A stretch of DNA of 64,000 nt, taken from NCBI GenBank assembly GCA_023374045.1, contig CM041776.1:44336171-44400170 (forward strand). Reading direction: 5' to 3'. This DNA is from Limonium bicolor. Lineage: Eukaryota; Streptophyta; Magnoliopsida; Caryophyllales; Plumbaginaceae. The first letter of the stretch is position 1. The number at the start of each line of letters is the position of its first letter. Both the position numbers and the translations under genes were made by a program. Below the pieces are notes generated by a model, which had not been told where the DNA came from, made no database searches, and was given only the letters and a program-made list of their open reading frames with translations. Of the stretch, positions 1 to 11,081 are shown piece after piece.

Positions 1-434
1 ACTTGGATAGTTAGAAGTAGAATGTAGAGGTGTACTATGTGGCACACCCTAAGTATTGGAATTATGTAGTTTGTGAGGAATGGGTAGATGTAGACTCTTA
101 ATGAGTACATAGGAACTTGGAGGGAACATTGTATTGTATTTGGAACCTAGTAAACTCGGTTATGTATATTGTATTGTATGGTATTGTAAGGAGTAAAGTA
201 TTGAATGGAGCATCGTAGTATTTGATTGGTAAATGGAGTATGAATTTTTGATGTGTAGTACTCGGGATTCCGGTCCATCAGACCGATGTGTTGTATTAGT
301 AGTAGCCTTGTTAGTCATGTGGGTGGCTAGCGGCAATGTATCACCCACCATATGTAAGTATGTATCCGCTGCGTGAATCTGGAAGCACGAGGAGATTGGA
401 CGGTAATGACTGTATTAACGGTAGGGGTGTTACA
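1..434 (+). repeat. Element A 5' LTR, terminal part only
   Basis: This stretch matches 9855-10289 with a handful of substitutions and one single-base indel. It ends in GGGGTGTTACA, the family's LTR terminus, directly before the primer binding region. The TTCCGCTG-like core, here TATCCGCTGCGTG near 365, lies about 70 bases from the LTR end, as in the LTRs of C and D. About 3.85 kb of this LTR lies left of the window. Confidence 0.9.
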
Positions 435-439
435 AAAAG

Positions 440-460
440 TGGTATCTTCGCTCTGATGAC
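440..460 (+). promoter_or_regulatory. Element A primer binding site, damaged
   Basis: TGGTATC begins five bases after the LTR, as expected for a primer site complementary to initiator tRNA-Met. In D and C the sequence continues TGGTATCAGAGCG and the AGAGCG arm pairs with a downstream CGCTCT or CGCCCT. In A the arm is missing and TGGTATC runs straight into TTCGCTCTGATGAC. About 10 bases, covering the 3' half of the primer site and one arm of the hairpin, appear deleted. The copy was probably damaged after it inserted. Confidence 0.75.
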
Positions 461-3400
461 TGAAAGTACCGAGTTTAGGAAATACCGAGTTAGGATTTAG
501 AAGCTTAGGGCTAAGGGCTGAGTGTTAGCATTAGAGATATGCTAGTTAGGAACTCCCGGTGAGTACCGGATACCTACAATACCAGACCCGCCCTCCACAA
601 ATCCATTTGTATAACTTAGGAAAGTACGCCAGAGAGAAGGAAGTCCTCTCATACTTGGGGAAACCCGATCTGGCAGTTGTGAAGCAATCACACAATAAAC
701 AAGAACCGGCATATGGTAGATTCCAAGAATTGGAAGTCCTGGAGATGGATCCCGGTTGAACAACGATACCCGCATTTAATAGCGGTATGATGAGCGCTCC
801 AACCATGAGGAGGCTACAACTTACAACAGCATGGGGCGACATGCTTAGCAGTCGCGGAACCTGGCTAATCAACCAGCAATAGGAAAAGAAGCACTAACCG
901 TGCGACGAAATGGGAAAGGGCAGTAATGGAGCCCAAGACACAAGTCTATGGAACAGTAATAGCTGGATAATACCACCAAAGGTATACCAGATGACTAAGG
1001 ACATAGTCAGGAGCGGTTCACTCTCCAAACTATAACGCCATTAAGGTTACAATACCTGGCCAACATAGCTCAAACAGCTACAGGAACATTCACAAGATAT
1101 AATCCGACAGGACTACAGAAGTAGTGCCTAAACAAGATGAAAGCTCAGTAACCACAAAATGTGTGGGAACGAGCAGCAAGGGAAAACACAGAACAAATAA
1201 TTAGGGATCTCCAAGAATTGGAGAAGTACCCTAATCAATGACAGCCATGTCAAACTTACTGAGAAGTTACTCAGAAGATTAATTAACCTAAGTAGATGAT
1301 CAATAAGATCAAAGGGAGAGTCAACAAGACTATCAAGTACCAGTGAAACCATACCGTGATTGGTATCGGTTTATCCAAAACCACCAGTACCACGCACTTG
1401 CCACAGCAAGTGTAGTAAGAACAGGAATATGTAGAGGAACTCTAACACACCACAGGTACATAGTAATGTACCGTGACAGCAATGAACCAACTACAGGATT
1501 AAACATCCTAAACTGGAAGAACGAAACCCTGGAAAGGCCTAACAGCCCGACCATTGTATTAAGAGTATACCAGTCAGTAGGAAGCTGGACTTGGTCAAGA
1601 TTTCAAACATGGCTTTGCCATGAAGAACTCTTTTTAACACCGAACTGTTATTTTTCAAAACCAAACTTTCGTTCAAAACCACAACCTTTCTTTAAAACCT
1701 TGGATTTTAAAACCAAACCAACAGAATTACGGCGAGTATCATAGAATGATACAAGAGGAGTTGACAACAGAATACTTCACCTAGGCATGTGACGAACACT
1801 ACGAGTATACCCAATTACGGGATGTGGGACAACCGCACTCTGAAGGAGCATGTGGGCCTGACAAATAGTCGGGTAAGTGGTAACGTATCAACAAGGTACC
1901 CCACGTATGTATACATGTAGTGTATGACACACGAGAAGTAGTCAACTCCGTTCTACGGACCATGAGTAAATACAAGCAGTACAGCTGGACACCACAGACG
2001 ATAAAGGAGAAGGGACTCAATTAAGCAATAAGTATAAAGGAACTCAAAAAATCCATCTGAAGATAAGTAATGAAGGTTAGGAAGTGCAAGAGCACCGACT
2101 AATGAGTATAGACATTGGATATGTCTCAAGGACTTCAAACAAATACGTGACAGCTGGAAGGGATACCCAGCCTGGACACAGTAAGGCAACTTCCTAAAGC
2201 GAACACAATGATGCTCAACAAGCGGGATGGAGTTCCCAAGAGCAATCACAAGATTACCGTGAAGTATAATCCATCATTAGAGAAGATATTAAACCTAGTA
2301 CTAAGCGCTAGGAGCAAGTATAGACGGTCTACCCAAGAACGGGAGACGTTATTACCCTAAAGTGGGATAGCTCAAATACGATGCCACAAGGTGGTATAGT
2401 GAACCCAACATACCATAAACACTAGCCGTGTAACGGCATAACCTAACAACACCCAGGAGCAATCCTTGAAGGGTGTCTGAGTTGACAACAGTCGAACGAG
2501 CGTCAAGATAAGAGCACGGGAGCTAGAACGAACACTCGGTTAAGACACCGAAGGGATTCACTTAACAGGAAATACCCTAAATTACTAGAAAGCACGGATT
2601 TGCACCAAATGGCCTAAAGGACCTCCTGTGAACGGAAGCGTGATGGCACGACTTGCCATGGAGCCCGTTAATACCTCCAACTTATGAGGTATATAAGGAG
2701 TGGAAACATGCATAAGCATCTTGCAAAGAGCATAGCTTGCAGCAATAAGGCTCAGAAGCCATAAACTAACTACGTCATGTGGACTTAAACGGTTGCAAAA
2801 CCCACACCATTTAATAACCAGACTCACAAGATTTTTGCTTCATAACTCAGCATAATGAGCGACTTGGAGTAAAGGGCTACCTCGATGTCACTGTCACTAG
2901 AACGTCAGTCTAGTATACAGCTGACAAGTTAAACACCTTCACGCCTTCTGTAGAAATGATAACACAGAGGCATAGGAATCGTTATAATGCCAACAATGGC
3001 CTGGTCCACACTTGGACACTACGAGAAACCAAAGGAAGGTACCCCTCGTTAACCGGAGACCACCAATGTGGTGAAGATGTGAACCCATAGGAAGGCTTCC
3101 ATCTACTACAACAATTAAGCCTACGCATATAGACATTGCCAAGAGGCGATGAAACAAGGAAAAGACATTCCAAACCATCACAACTTAAAGGAGTAAGTAT
3201 ACTCCATATGTAGTACATAAGCAGGTACTAACATAGTAACCCTGCCATGAGACTCATGACTGGTGACAAACCTCTCAACAAAAACTTTCATTTACCAGTG
3301 ATGAAATACCCTCCAATTGGAGAACGGGACCAGAAAACCCTTGAAGTTTCTTGGGATGTTCTGGTGAGGTATATACAGAAGTAAAACCACACAGCCAGAG

Positions 3401-3898
3401 CCTATAACCAATGCTCAGCACTGGAAGACAGTTATTGTCAAAGACAATCAATGTGAGTGCACATTGCACACCATGAATGACCAACGCTCAAGAGAGTTTG
3501 TAACCCGATAAATTACTTCATCCATTATCAACCAAGATACTTGGTAAATTGTATCACAAATGATGATAGAATGTGAGGTAAGCTAACCTACACATAAAAC
3601 CTAAGTTGAATAAGACATCCCCACATTGGGAAGATAAGATTGCGGTATGCTACGACAACCATCATACACAAAAAACAGGAAACTCCTAGTGTATTTACAC
3701 ATAAGGAAATGGTGCCAATAACAATGGCAATAAGTGAAGAGGAACTACCACAGTAACAGAAACTGTAAAACAATGTTATATAATGAGCAAGGATACGGTG
3801 CACAACAAGCGACCGCCATGAGGAAGTAGCAGATAATAATACAGAGTAGTAAGTACGAGATGATAGACAGAAATATTTTTTCTTATCACATAAGTGAC

Positions 3899-3962
3899 TT
3901 ACTGTCAAGCGTTTACGCCTCTGCATTCTGTATGACTGAGTGTTTTGGTATTGCACTTGTGC
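3899..3962 (+). other. Strongly conserved 64 bp block in the non-coding interior
   Basis: Counted by eye, this block matches 59097-59160 of element D at 61 of 64 positions without gaps. The flanking sequence on both sides is clearly less similar. It includes TATGACTGAGTGTTTTGGTA. I found no copy in coding element C. A role in RNA packaging, dimerisation or splicing is possible but is inference only. Confidence 0.7.
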
Positions 3963-4778
3963 AGCTAATGATCTAATGGGATGGCTAGGGATATGAAAAA
4001 TGTAAACCGTAGTAAACCCTTCTTTTCACCAACAAACATGGCATAAGCCAGCTAAGGAAGCTTAGCAACAGACCGTGCGGCCTGAGGCCAAAGAAGCACG
4101 AAGAGTGTAAAGCACGCTAACAATCACAAGATGTGAATTCCATTGGAATAAAAAGTTGAAAGGAGACGTAACAAAGTCACTAGGACCGACGCATAGAAAT
4201 GCAAGGTCATACAAGTAAAGAACACTTGTACTGAACCAGAAGAACTGGTATGCTTCAGAAACTATTGACACCAGAGAAACTTAGCGAATAATCATGAAAG
4301 CATGAATAGCATGTGCAGTAGATTACCAGAGAGCTGGTTACAATCTAAAACTAATTATAGTTCAAACACGGTAAAAGAATACCGCAATTGTTTAGTAAAC
4401 CTTATTCCCATAATAGACGGATAAAAAGGATGTATAGCACATTAAGGATAACAAGAAGGGTGAATAACCCAAGTTATCAGGGTCACGCAGCAGAAGCTAG
4501 TGGGCCCTAGCTAGGAGATAATATACCTAGTAAGTATAGTAGGATGGCTATTAATGCCTTGAAGCCTAATAGGCTGGAACTGAATTAATAATGAGTTAAA
4601 TAAATCATATAGGAATCCTTGGTGCAAAGACTAAACCATTGTTATGATTAGGACCCTTTGAAAAGGGTATATATGTAACAAACCGTAAAGAAGCTAAAAC
4701 GCTTCAGATTGCCCAAATTGAGTAACCAATGTTTAATAATAATAACATATGGTAGATTACGTGGGCGTAATCCGTTTT

Positions 4779-4791
4779 AAGGGGGGTAGAG
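4779..4791 (+). promoter_or_regulatory. Element A upstream polypurine tract copy
   Basis: AAGGGGGGTAGAG preceded by TTTT. It repeats the terminal polypurine tract 1.2 kb further downstream. The same upstream copy occurs in C at 39838-39850, just after pol, and in D at 59807-59819. In all three it marks the same point of the element, so it aligns the end of the pol region of C with the interior of A and D. Confidence 0.7.
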
Positions 4792-5976
4792 CGAAAACCG
4801 CTTAATGTAAGTTTCATGAATAAAACACATACTATAATGTGCATAGCACAAATGAGAATTGATTGGAAGATTGGTACTATGTCAAATAAACATAAGTATC
4901 CATTCATATTGAAATTATGGTAAGTAGGCACGAGAGATGCAAATACCATAGGATGGATACACCTACCTTGTAACACCATGTAAGAGTATTAGTAAAAGAA
5001 AGTAACGAGTAGTGGATGGAGCTCCACAAGTATGGTAGCCTTTGAAGAAGTAGTACAAAATGAATGAGAGTAGTTGAGGAATGAATTCTGAGAGTAGTGT
5101 ATTCGTAAGTAAGTTATTGGAAGTAAATTGAGAACAACTAAATTCTACAAGTATGGTAATCCCAAGTTAGAATATTTGAAATGATGAAGAGTAATGGATG
5201 GAAGTAGTGAAGGTTGATGAAATGAGCACTTAGGTATTGAATCTCGAAGAAAAGAATTTGGAAGTAGAATGAGGATGATAGATGGACTGAATTCCATCCT
5301 TTGGAGATGTATGAATGACTAGGAAGAGTAAAAATATAAAACATGAAAATAATTGAATTATTTGTTTGTTTGAAACTGATGTGGGAAGTCGAACTTGACC
5401 CTGATCAGATCAAGGGAAACCGAACACAAATTGGGTGGAAAGATAGTTCAACACTGATGCTGTTCACATCAGGGTCAAATGATTCTCGAAGCTCCCCTCA
5501 AGTGGTCACAAGAATCACACATAGGATAGAAGTAAAAAATATAAATTGGAACTTGGAGTTGGATGCTTTAGAAAGATTTCTAATTAGTTGTAGGGAAGGA
5601 TTTTTCCTTAGACTGAGAATAAGGATTTGGCTAGAAGCTTATACCGGAGAAGATAGTAGTATAGCATATTATTATATTATTCCAACGGCAGCGGGACATA
5701 GAGGAGTCCTGTGTCTAGTTGACCTGAGTGCCTGCGGGACTGTATGTGTATTGCATTGCTTTGGGGATAGCTTTGCATTGTATCTATGTGAAAACCTGGT
5801 AATGTGGAACCAATGGTTGGTAGTAATGTGGATTGGAGCAATTATAGTACATTTGTATGGTATGGAATGTAGAGGCCGTGAGTAATGGATTTGGGAATTT
5901 GTAAGGAGGAAGAATGTGTGACTTTTGGTATTAGATATGTAAGAATGAGTAAGCATTGTAACCTATAACATCGAGC

Positions 5977-6009
5977 AACTTTGAGGACAAAGTTCTTAAG
6001 GGGGTAGAT
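5977..6009 (+). promoter_or_regulatory. Element A terminal hairpin and polypurine tract
   Basis: A short inverted repeat, AACTTTG and CAAAGTT around AGGA, is followed by AAGGGGGTAGAT and then directly by the 3' LTR start TGAAATACCC. The same hairpin plus tract ends the interiors of C (40075-40110) and D (61225-61258). The tract is the expected plus-strand primer for reverse transcription. The conserved hairpin in front of it is an addition whose role I do not know. Confidence 0.8.
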
Positions 6010-6823
6010 TGAAATACCCTGAACTTAAATATAGTGATTAAGATTATTCTAATCCTTATTTAAGAGCCTAATAATGATTAAGAAATATTGGTAAGGGAAA
6101 ATAAATCCAAAAGAAATAAAGAAACGCTTAAAAAGCGCAAAACGCTAAATAAGCGTTAAATAACCATAGGAGGTATGAGACCTCGGTTAGCGTATTATAT
6201 GGATTCCTAGGGCTTAATAAGACCAAAATAATTTATTGGAACAACCCCCAAAGAAAACGGATCCAAATAATGCATTAAAACGCATATAAAGCTTTGGCGC
6301 ACGTTTTTCGAGAAAACCCGAAAACGTGACTTTAAGTGGTCAAACGAACACGTAAAAGTTATGAATCATTAAATAATAATTATTAAGCATTTATGGAAGC
6401 TTAATAACCAATAAAAATAATTAAACGAGAAATTCCGGAAAACGGGCCCGGTTAGTGAATAGTACCAAAACCGGGTAAAATAACGAGCGTTTTCTGTAAA
6501 GACGAAAAACGCTCCAACTAGTATAACTGTAGGGGACCGATTTTAATAGTAAAATAACTCCCTCACACACACATGTAACTAGCTAATTAAATAAGAGAGC
6601 CAAAAGCAAAAAAGTAATAAAGTAAAAACTACTTTATCCCTTCTCTCTCTCCTCACTCACTCATTTCCCTACTCTCTCACCTCTCTCCTTCCTCATCCCA
6701 CCGATTTCCTCCCTCCTCTCTCCTCCTCTCTCCTCTGGTGTGGGCGATTTTTGGAGCTCCAAGAGAAGCTTCAATGGCTTCTCACCATTCCATCAATGCT
6801 CCACCTTCATTTGAACTCCAAAG

Positions 6824-7352
6824 GTAAAAATAACTACATATTTGAACTCCCCTCATCTTCCTCTACAATTCTCTCTTTTTTCAAAATCTAAAATGAGGAA
6901 GTTCATTTTCGTGGGTATATCCGATTCAAAGAGAAAATAGCACCAATGGGTAGCTTGGAGTCTCCTCTCTCTATTAAGGTAAAAATCTCCATGAAAGAAC
7001 TCATATTTCCCCATCCTTGCTTGCTCATAACCGATTTTACCTCTTTGTAACACTCCATTTTCTCTCTCTCCTTTGAGCATAATATCAACCTTGCAATGGT
7101 GGTGGATTCACCTTCTTGAACCAAGGGCTAAAAACCCTCCTAAGACACTCCAAAGGTAAACCCTAGAAATCTTGCTTTAAACATTTCAATGAACTAGCAT
7201 TAATATAAGGGTTAGTATATTAATTGCAATTGTTTTGTGTGCTTGGATGATGGGAATGGAGTTTGGCAACTCCATTCCCCCATATGGCCGATTTGGGCAA
7301 GAAAGAGAGAAGATAAGAAGTGGGAAGAATAGAGGAAATAAGAGCTTAAGGT
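6824..7352 (+). other. Evenly spaced AGGTAA donor-like sites in the A LTR
   Basis: AAGGTAAAAA (GT at 6824), AAGGTAAAAA (6979), AAGGTAAACC (7156) and AAGGTAAGAG (7351) follow the CT-rich start region. Three such sites, about 165-180 and 190-205 bases apart, recur in the LTRs of C, D and F and on the minus strand in B. They match the plant 5' splice site consensus AG|GTAA. Splicing is inferred, not shown. Confidence 0.5.
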
Positions 7353-8205
7353 AAGAGCTCTTCCTTGAATGGTAAATTTAATGCATTAGAGTAATGGGAA
7401 TGGGTAAACCAATTTAAAGAACCCAAAATATTGTATTGGTGTTGTAGTATTGGAATTTTGGATATTTGTGAACTTGTATGTGAATTATAGGCCTTAGAGC
7501 CAATTGTATTGTATGTGTATTAGTATTGTGGATTGAGGAAGTATTGATGTATTGAAATGGATTTGTATTGCTTTAATTGCTGGTAGGACCCTTGTGAGGG
7601 TGTGGCTAGATTAGGAATGAATTTGATGAAAAGTGTGTATGTGGAGAAGTAAGAAAAGTAGGTGAGCTATGGCGAAAGCTTGGTAGGAATTATGTATTTA
7701 AGGATGACTTGGTGAATGGGAGAACCAAGGTGTATATTGGATTGAGTAGGTATGCTTAGTAGTGATGAAGTGGTAGTTGTAGTATGAGGAATAAGAAGTG
7801 TAAAAATCTGTAGCAAAGAGGTATCAAAGTGCATTGTGGAACTAGGGAGAATTAGGGTGTAAGAATTGGTAAAAAGAGTGTTGGACTTGGGTATAGATGT
7901 GTAATTGCTTGGAAATGTATTTGGGATGCTAGGAGTGACATTGGTAAAGGAAGTATTGAATGGTAGAAGATGGGTTAGAAATCTGTAGCATAAGTAAAAC
8001 AAAAACTGTTACATTTGTTGGAAAAGAAGTGAGGAATTTGTGTAAGTTGATTGATGGATTTAATAAGGAGTTTGGTGGATGAACTAAGGCAATTTGGAGG
8101 GCCTAAGTAGTGTTTAAACATGTGGGATTACATGTAGGAAGATTGGAGAAACAATGGGCAAAGTATAGAACTGAAAACAGATTTTAAAATGGAAATACTG
8201 GGCCA

Positions 8206-8530
8206 GACCGACCTTAGGACCGGACTTGCAAGGTCGGTCGAGCCCAGATTTACAAAGGACGGAAACCTTCTGGAGTGGACCGACCTTGGGACCGAACATG
8301 CAAGGTCGGTCGGCCAGAAGAATTTCCCATAATGCAACCTACTGGAATGGACCGACCTTGCGACCGGACTTGCAAGGTCGGTCGACTCAAAATTTCTCCA
8401 TCGCGTAACTCACTGGAATGGACCGACCTTGGGACCGGACCTGCAAGGTCGGTCGGCCCTAAAATTTTTCCAGCGTAATTCCTTACTGACTCCGACCGAC
8501 CTTGGGACCGACCCTGGGTAAGGTCGGTCG
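8206..8530 (+). repeat. Hairpin array, element A LTR (5 units, period about 72 bp)
   Basis: Units start at 8206, 8278, 8350, 8421 and 8494. Each unit is an inverted repeat with arms GACCGACCTT and AAGGTCGGTC around a loop of about 14 bases that usually reads GGGACCGGACTTGC. The roughly 36-base spacers are only loosely related and tend to contain AAAATTT and CTGGAATG. The last unit has a longer loop. The arms are almost identical from unit to unit while the spacers drift, so it is the hairpins that are being kept alike. Confidence 0.9.
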
Positions 8531-9781
8531 AGCCATACAAAAAAAGGAAATTTAAATTTAAATCAAATAGTAATGATGTATATAGGTATATATATGTATA
8601 CCTACATGTACATATGTACATATATGTAAGTATACTAATGTTAAGTAAGGAAATGAACTTAAAAAAAAAAAAACAATGTGTAAGTATAAGAACTTCAAAC
8701 ACTTAGTAAGTATGAGTTAGGGAACGTAAGAGTAATCGGGTTAAGTTAATAATATAGTTAGGTTAATCACTCGATTGTATGTATATCATAGGATTAGAAT
8801 TGTGAACCCCGGAGGAACGTCGGATACAAGTACAACGGTGAACGGTATGATTTCTTCATGCCCTGCATCCTAATCTGGTTACCCCGATTTGTGTGCTTAT
8901 TTATCACCTAATAAGATAAATGCATGAATCAGACTATATTGCACCTAATTGTGCTTGCTTACATTGTGTCTTGATATTTGTCTTGAACAATAGTTTGTAT
9001 AATTCATGAAATATATGAATGATGATGAAGTGTATGGGTATCTCGTAGTGCACTTGTATATTGTATTGGGTTTTGTATGGATGTGTATATGAATAATGTA
9101 TTGGTGTATGTGGCTTGAATGTTGACTTCTACTAAATTCCTAACTACCTAACTCCTAACTTAAGTGTGAGTAAATTGGAATGAGTAGAAGTCTGATATAG
9201 CTTCGGCCACGTGTGAGGATGAGGATACACAAGAGGTTGGATCCGATTCCTGACTCTTAAACTGGTCCGCGGCCCAAACCCCTTAAATGGGTAGCATCCC
9301 GGATTGGTGAGTCAAGTAAATCCCGGTGGTGGGACGGAGTAGTCCCTGGGCCGGAGGTCCCGACGACTTAACATGAGTAAGAGTAAGTAAGTAAGTATGT
9401 ATGAGTATGAGTATGTATGCGTAAGTACTGTGGAACGAGTAAAAGAGTAATCTCCACCCGATTAACCCGGATGGACCAACATGAGCTAACAAGGATGGTG
9501 TATTGTGTATGTATTGCGTATGTACTGTTTATGTATTGTGTATTGCGGATCTCGGAAAGGTAAGATTGTATCTGATGGCTTGCATGGGTTACCATGTATG
9601 TATTGATGAGTGTGTATTGACGTGTATGTATGTATTCCTTGCGTAACGTATTGTAATATTTTATATAAGAGCACGTATGCATGTATGTTGGAACGAAATC
9701 AATCGCATGTATTCGACCAAGTGGTCGGCGTACCCTCACTAGTACGCGGGGTATGCGGTTATCATATGCAGCGAAAGCTGA

Positions 9782-9811
9782 CCCCCTAGGGGGAACGTTT
9801 TTAGTGTGCAG
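9782..9811 (+). other. CCCCCTAGGGGG palindrome, T-tract and acceptor-like TGCAG
   Basis: A perfect 12 bp palindrome, then TTTTT and TGCAG|GTA. The arrangement recurs in D (56006-56034) and in a weaker form in C (33412-33448, where the stem is CCCCC/GGGG). The T-rich run ending in CAG looks like a plant 3' splice site. With the upstream donors it would remove most of the LTR, including the hairpin array. This is inference. Confidence 0.4.
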
Positions 9812-10289
9812 GTACCCAAAGCGGATGTGGTCAAGGTAAGAGACCGGTGGCTACACTTGGATAGTTAGAAGTAGAATGTAGAGGAAAACTATGTGGCACA
9901 CCGTAAGTATTGGAATTATGTAGTTTGTGAGGAATGGGTAGATGTAGACTCTTAATGAGTACATAGGAACTTGGAGGGAACATTGTATTGTATTTGGAAC
10001 CTAGTAAACTCGGTTATGTATATTGTATTGTATGGTATTGTAAGGAGTAAAGTATTGAATGGAGCATCGTAGTATTTGATTGGTAAATTGGAGTATGAAT
10101 TGTAGATGTGTAGTACTCGGGATTCTGGTCCATCAGACCGATGTTTTTATGTAGTAGTAGCCTTGTTAGTCACGTGGGTGGCTAGCGGCAATGTATCACC
10201 CACCGTATCTAAGTATGTATCCGCTGCGTGAATCTGGAAGCACGAGGAGATTGGACGGTAATGACAATATTAACGGTTGGGATGTTACA

Positions 10290-10294
10290 ACGCG
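10290..10294. other. Candidate target site duplication of element A (ACGCG)
   Basis: These are the five bases after the 3' LTR end. The partner lies left of the window, so the duplication cannot be confirmed here. Confidence 0.35.
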
Positions 10295-10830
10295 TGACCG
10301 GACAACCGGATTCCTCACTCCTAGTTAGCACTTGTTAGAAGTTCAACGTGGGAACTTGATAAACAAATCGCAACAAGTGGTTAAGTCTTGTTAGACACAC
10401 ACAAGGGATATGAGTCACACCTTAACAACATAATAATATAACGAACTGTAAACTCTTTACATGATTTAAGTCTTACAAGGTCATAAACATACAGAAAAAC
10501 AAACAACACACAAGCCGGTGTAAACCGGTAGGCAACAGACTGCAAGAAAACCATACCTTGGTCCTTGCTTCGACTGGTTTCCACCGTGGGAGAATCCTAT
10601 ACACATTTAGTAACGTCGGTTAATTAACGTACTAGTCCGTTGTTAACTTATTACTTCACATATCTAGTTATTTTATTTCCACATTTTGTTTTAACTTCTC
10701 ACCTTTTAAGTTGTCATTATAACACACCTATCATGTCTTATACAACCTTATAACATCATTACTAACTAATCCCCATCATTAGACATCATTATTTAACCTA
10801 GATCTAAGTTTTTGGTCAAAACAGTACCAT

Positions 10831-11081
10831 GTCCGAACTTGTGTCCGAGTATCAAATTTCGGACATAAGTCGAGACTCAGAAGGTGGAGCCAGACGAACA
10901 ACGTCCGAACATGTGTCTGAGCTTCCAAAGTTTGGACGTTGGTCGAAACTCGATAATGAGATAAGATAGGAGTGTCCGAACATCAAAGGTCGGACGATAG
11001 TTCGGACATCACTTAAAACCCATAAAATTTAAAGGCAACAGGGCATGTCCGAGCTTCCAAACTCGGACGGAAGTTCGGACG
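10831..11081 (-). repeat. Hairpin array, element B LTR (4 units, period about 72 bp)
   Basis: Plus-strand unit starts are 10831, 10903, 10974 and 11047. The core is GTCCGAAC or GTCCGAGC, with the reverse complement TTCGGAC or a decayed form at the other end. Compared with the A and D arrays the arms are eroded, with several mismatches, which suggests an older copy. The period is kept although the core differs from A (GACCGACC). Confidence 0.75.

Larger units (their letters stand above)
435..6009 (+). mobile_element. Element A internal region, non-coding
   Basis: 5.6 kb between the LTRs. The open frames on both strands are short and unlike any retroelement protein. The longest, at 5343-5885, lies in a block shared with D near 60360-60560, where the frame is not kept, so conservation here is of DNA and not of protein. 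Blocks shared with D in the same order include 440-560, 640-900, 1235-1430, 2600-2780, 3899-3962, 4740-4870, 5370-5530 and 5690-5760. The stretch carries short inverted repeats such as GCACTTGCCACAGCAAGTG near 1394, with an equivalent in D near 57345. I see no host gene inside it. Confidence 0.8.
1..10289 (+). mobile_element. Element A: large-LTR, non-coding Tekay-like retrotransposon (LARD-type), left end cut by window
   Basis: The first 434 bases recur almost unchanged at 9855-10289, which marks them as the end of a 5' LTR and the end of the matching 3' LTR. A tRNA-Met type primer site follows the 5' LTR, and a polypurine tract precedes the 3' LTR that starts TGAAATACCC at 6010. The 3' LTR is about 4.28 kb. 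The interior (435-6009) shows no Gag, protease, reverse transcriptase or integrase motif in any frame. The terminal signals match those of coding element C, and the interior matches that of element D block by block. I infer a non-autonomous family mobilised by a C-like chromovirus. A heavily decayed autonomous copy is less likely, because A and D share the same non-coding sequence. Confidence 0.85.
6010..10289 (+). repeat. Element A 3' LTR (about 4.28 kb)
   Basis: The LTR starts TGAAATACCC right after the polypurine tract and ends GATGTTACA. In order it holds: CGCTT-type inverted repeats (6122-6157, 6483-6515); a TATAAA at 6285 that may or may not be the promoter; a long CT-rich stretch at about 6640-6735 typical of a plant transcription start region; evenly spaced AGGTAA sites at 6824, 6979, 7156 and 7351; a hairpin array at 8206-8530; TA/GTA microsatellites near 8578-8640 and 9386-9430; a block around 8836 shared by all related LTRs (CGGTGAACGGTATGATTT); and a CCCCCTAGGGGG palindrome followed by TTTTT and TGCAG near 9782-9811. 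No coding region is apparent. Confidence 0.9.

Noticed and set aside
3588..3956. Minus-strand open frame of 122 codons in element A with a partly matching frame in D (58939-59202)
   Set aside because: Similarity follows the conserved 64 bp DNA block only and is lost on both sides. There are no protein motifs.
5343..5885. 180-codon open frame in element A
   Set aside because: The matching block in D near 60360-60960 has frame-breaking indels, so the frame is not conserved. No domain is recognised.
8206..8530. CRISPR-like repeat-spacer array (about 36-base palindromic repeats, about 36-base spacers)
   Set aside because: The host is a plant and the array lies within an LTR. Only 4-5 units exist, spacers are loosely related to one another, and no cas gene is present. 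The resemblance is superficial.
9782..9800. Hairpin plus T-tract as a rho-independent terminator
   Set aside because: That is a bacterial signal. In this plant LTR it is better read as part of a possible splice acceptor region or an RNA fold.
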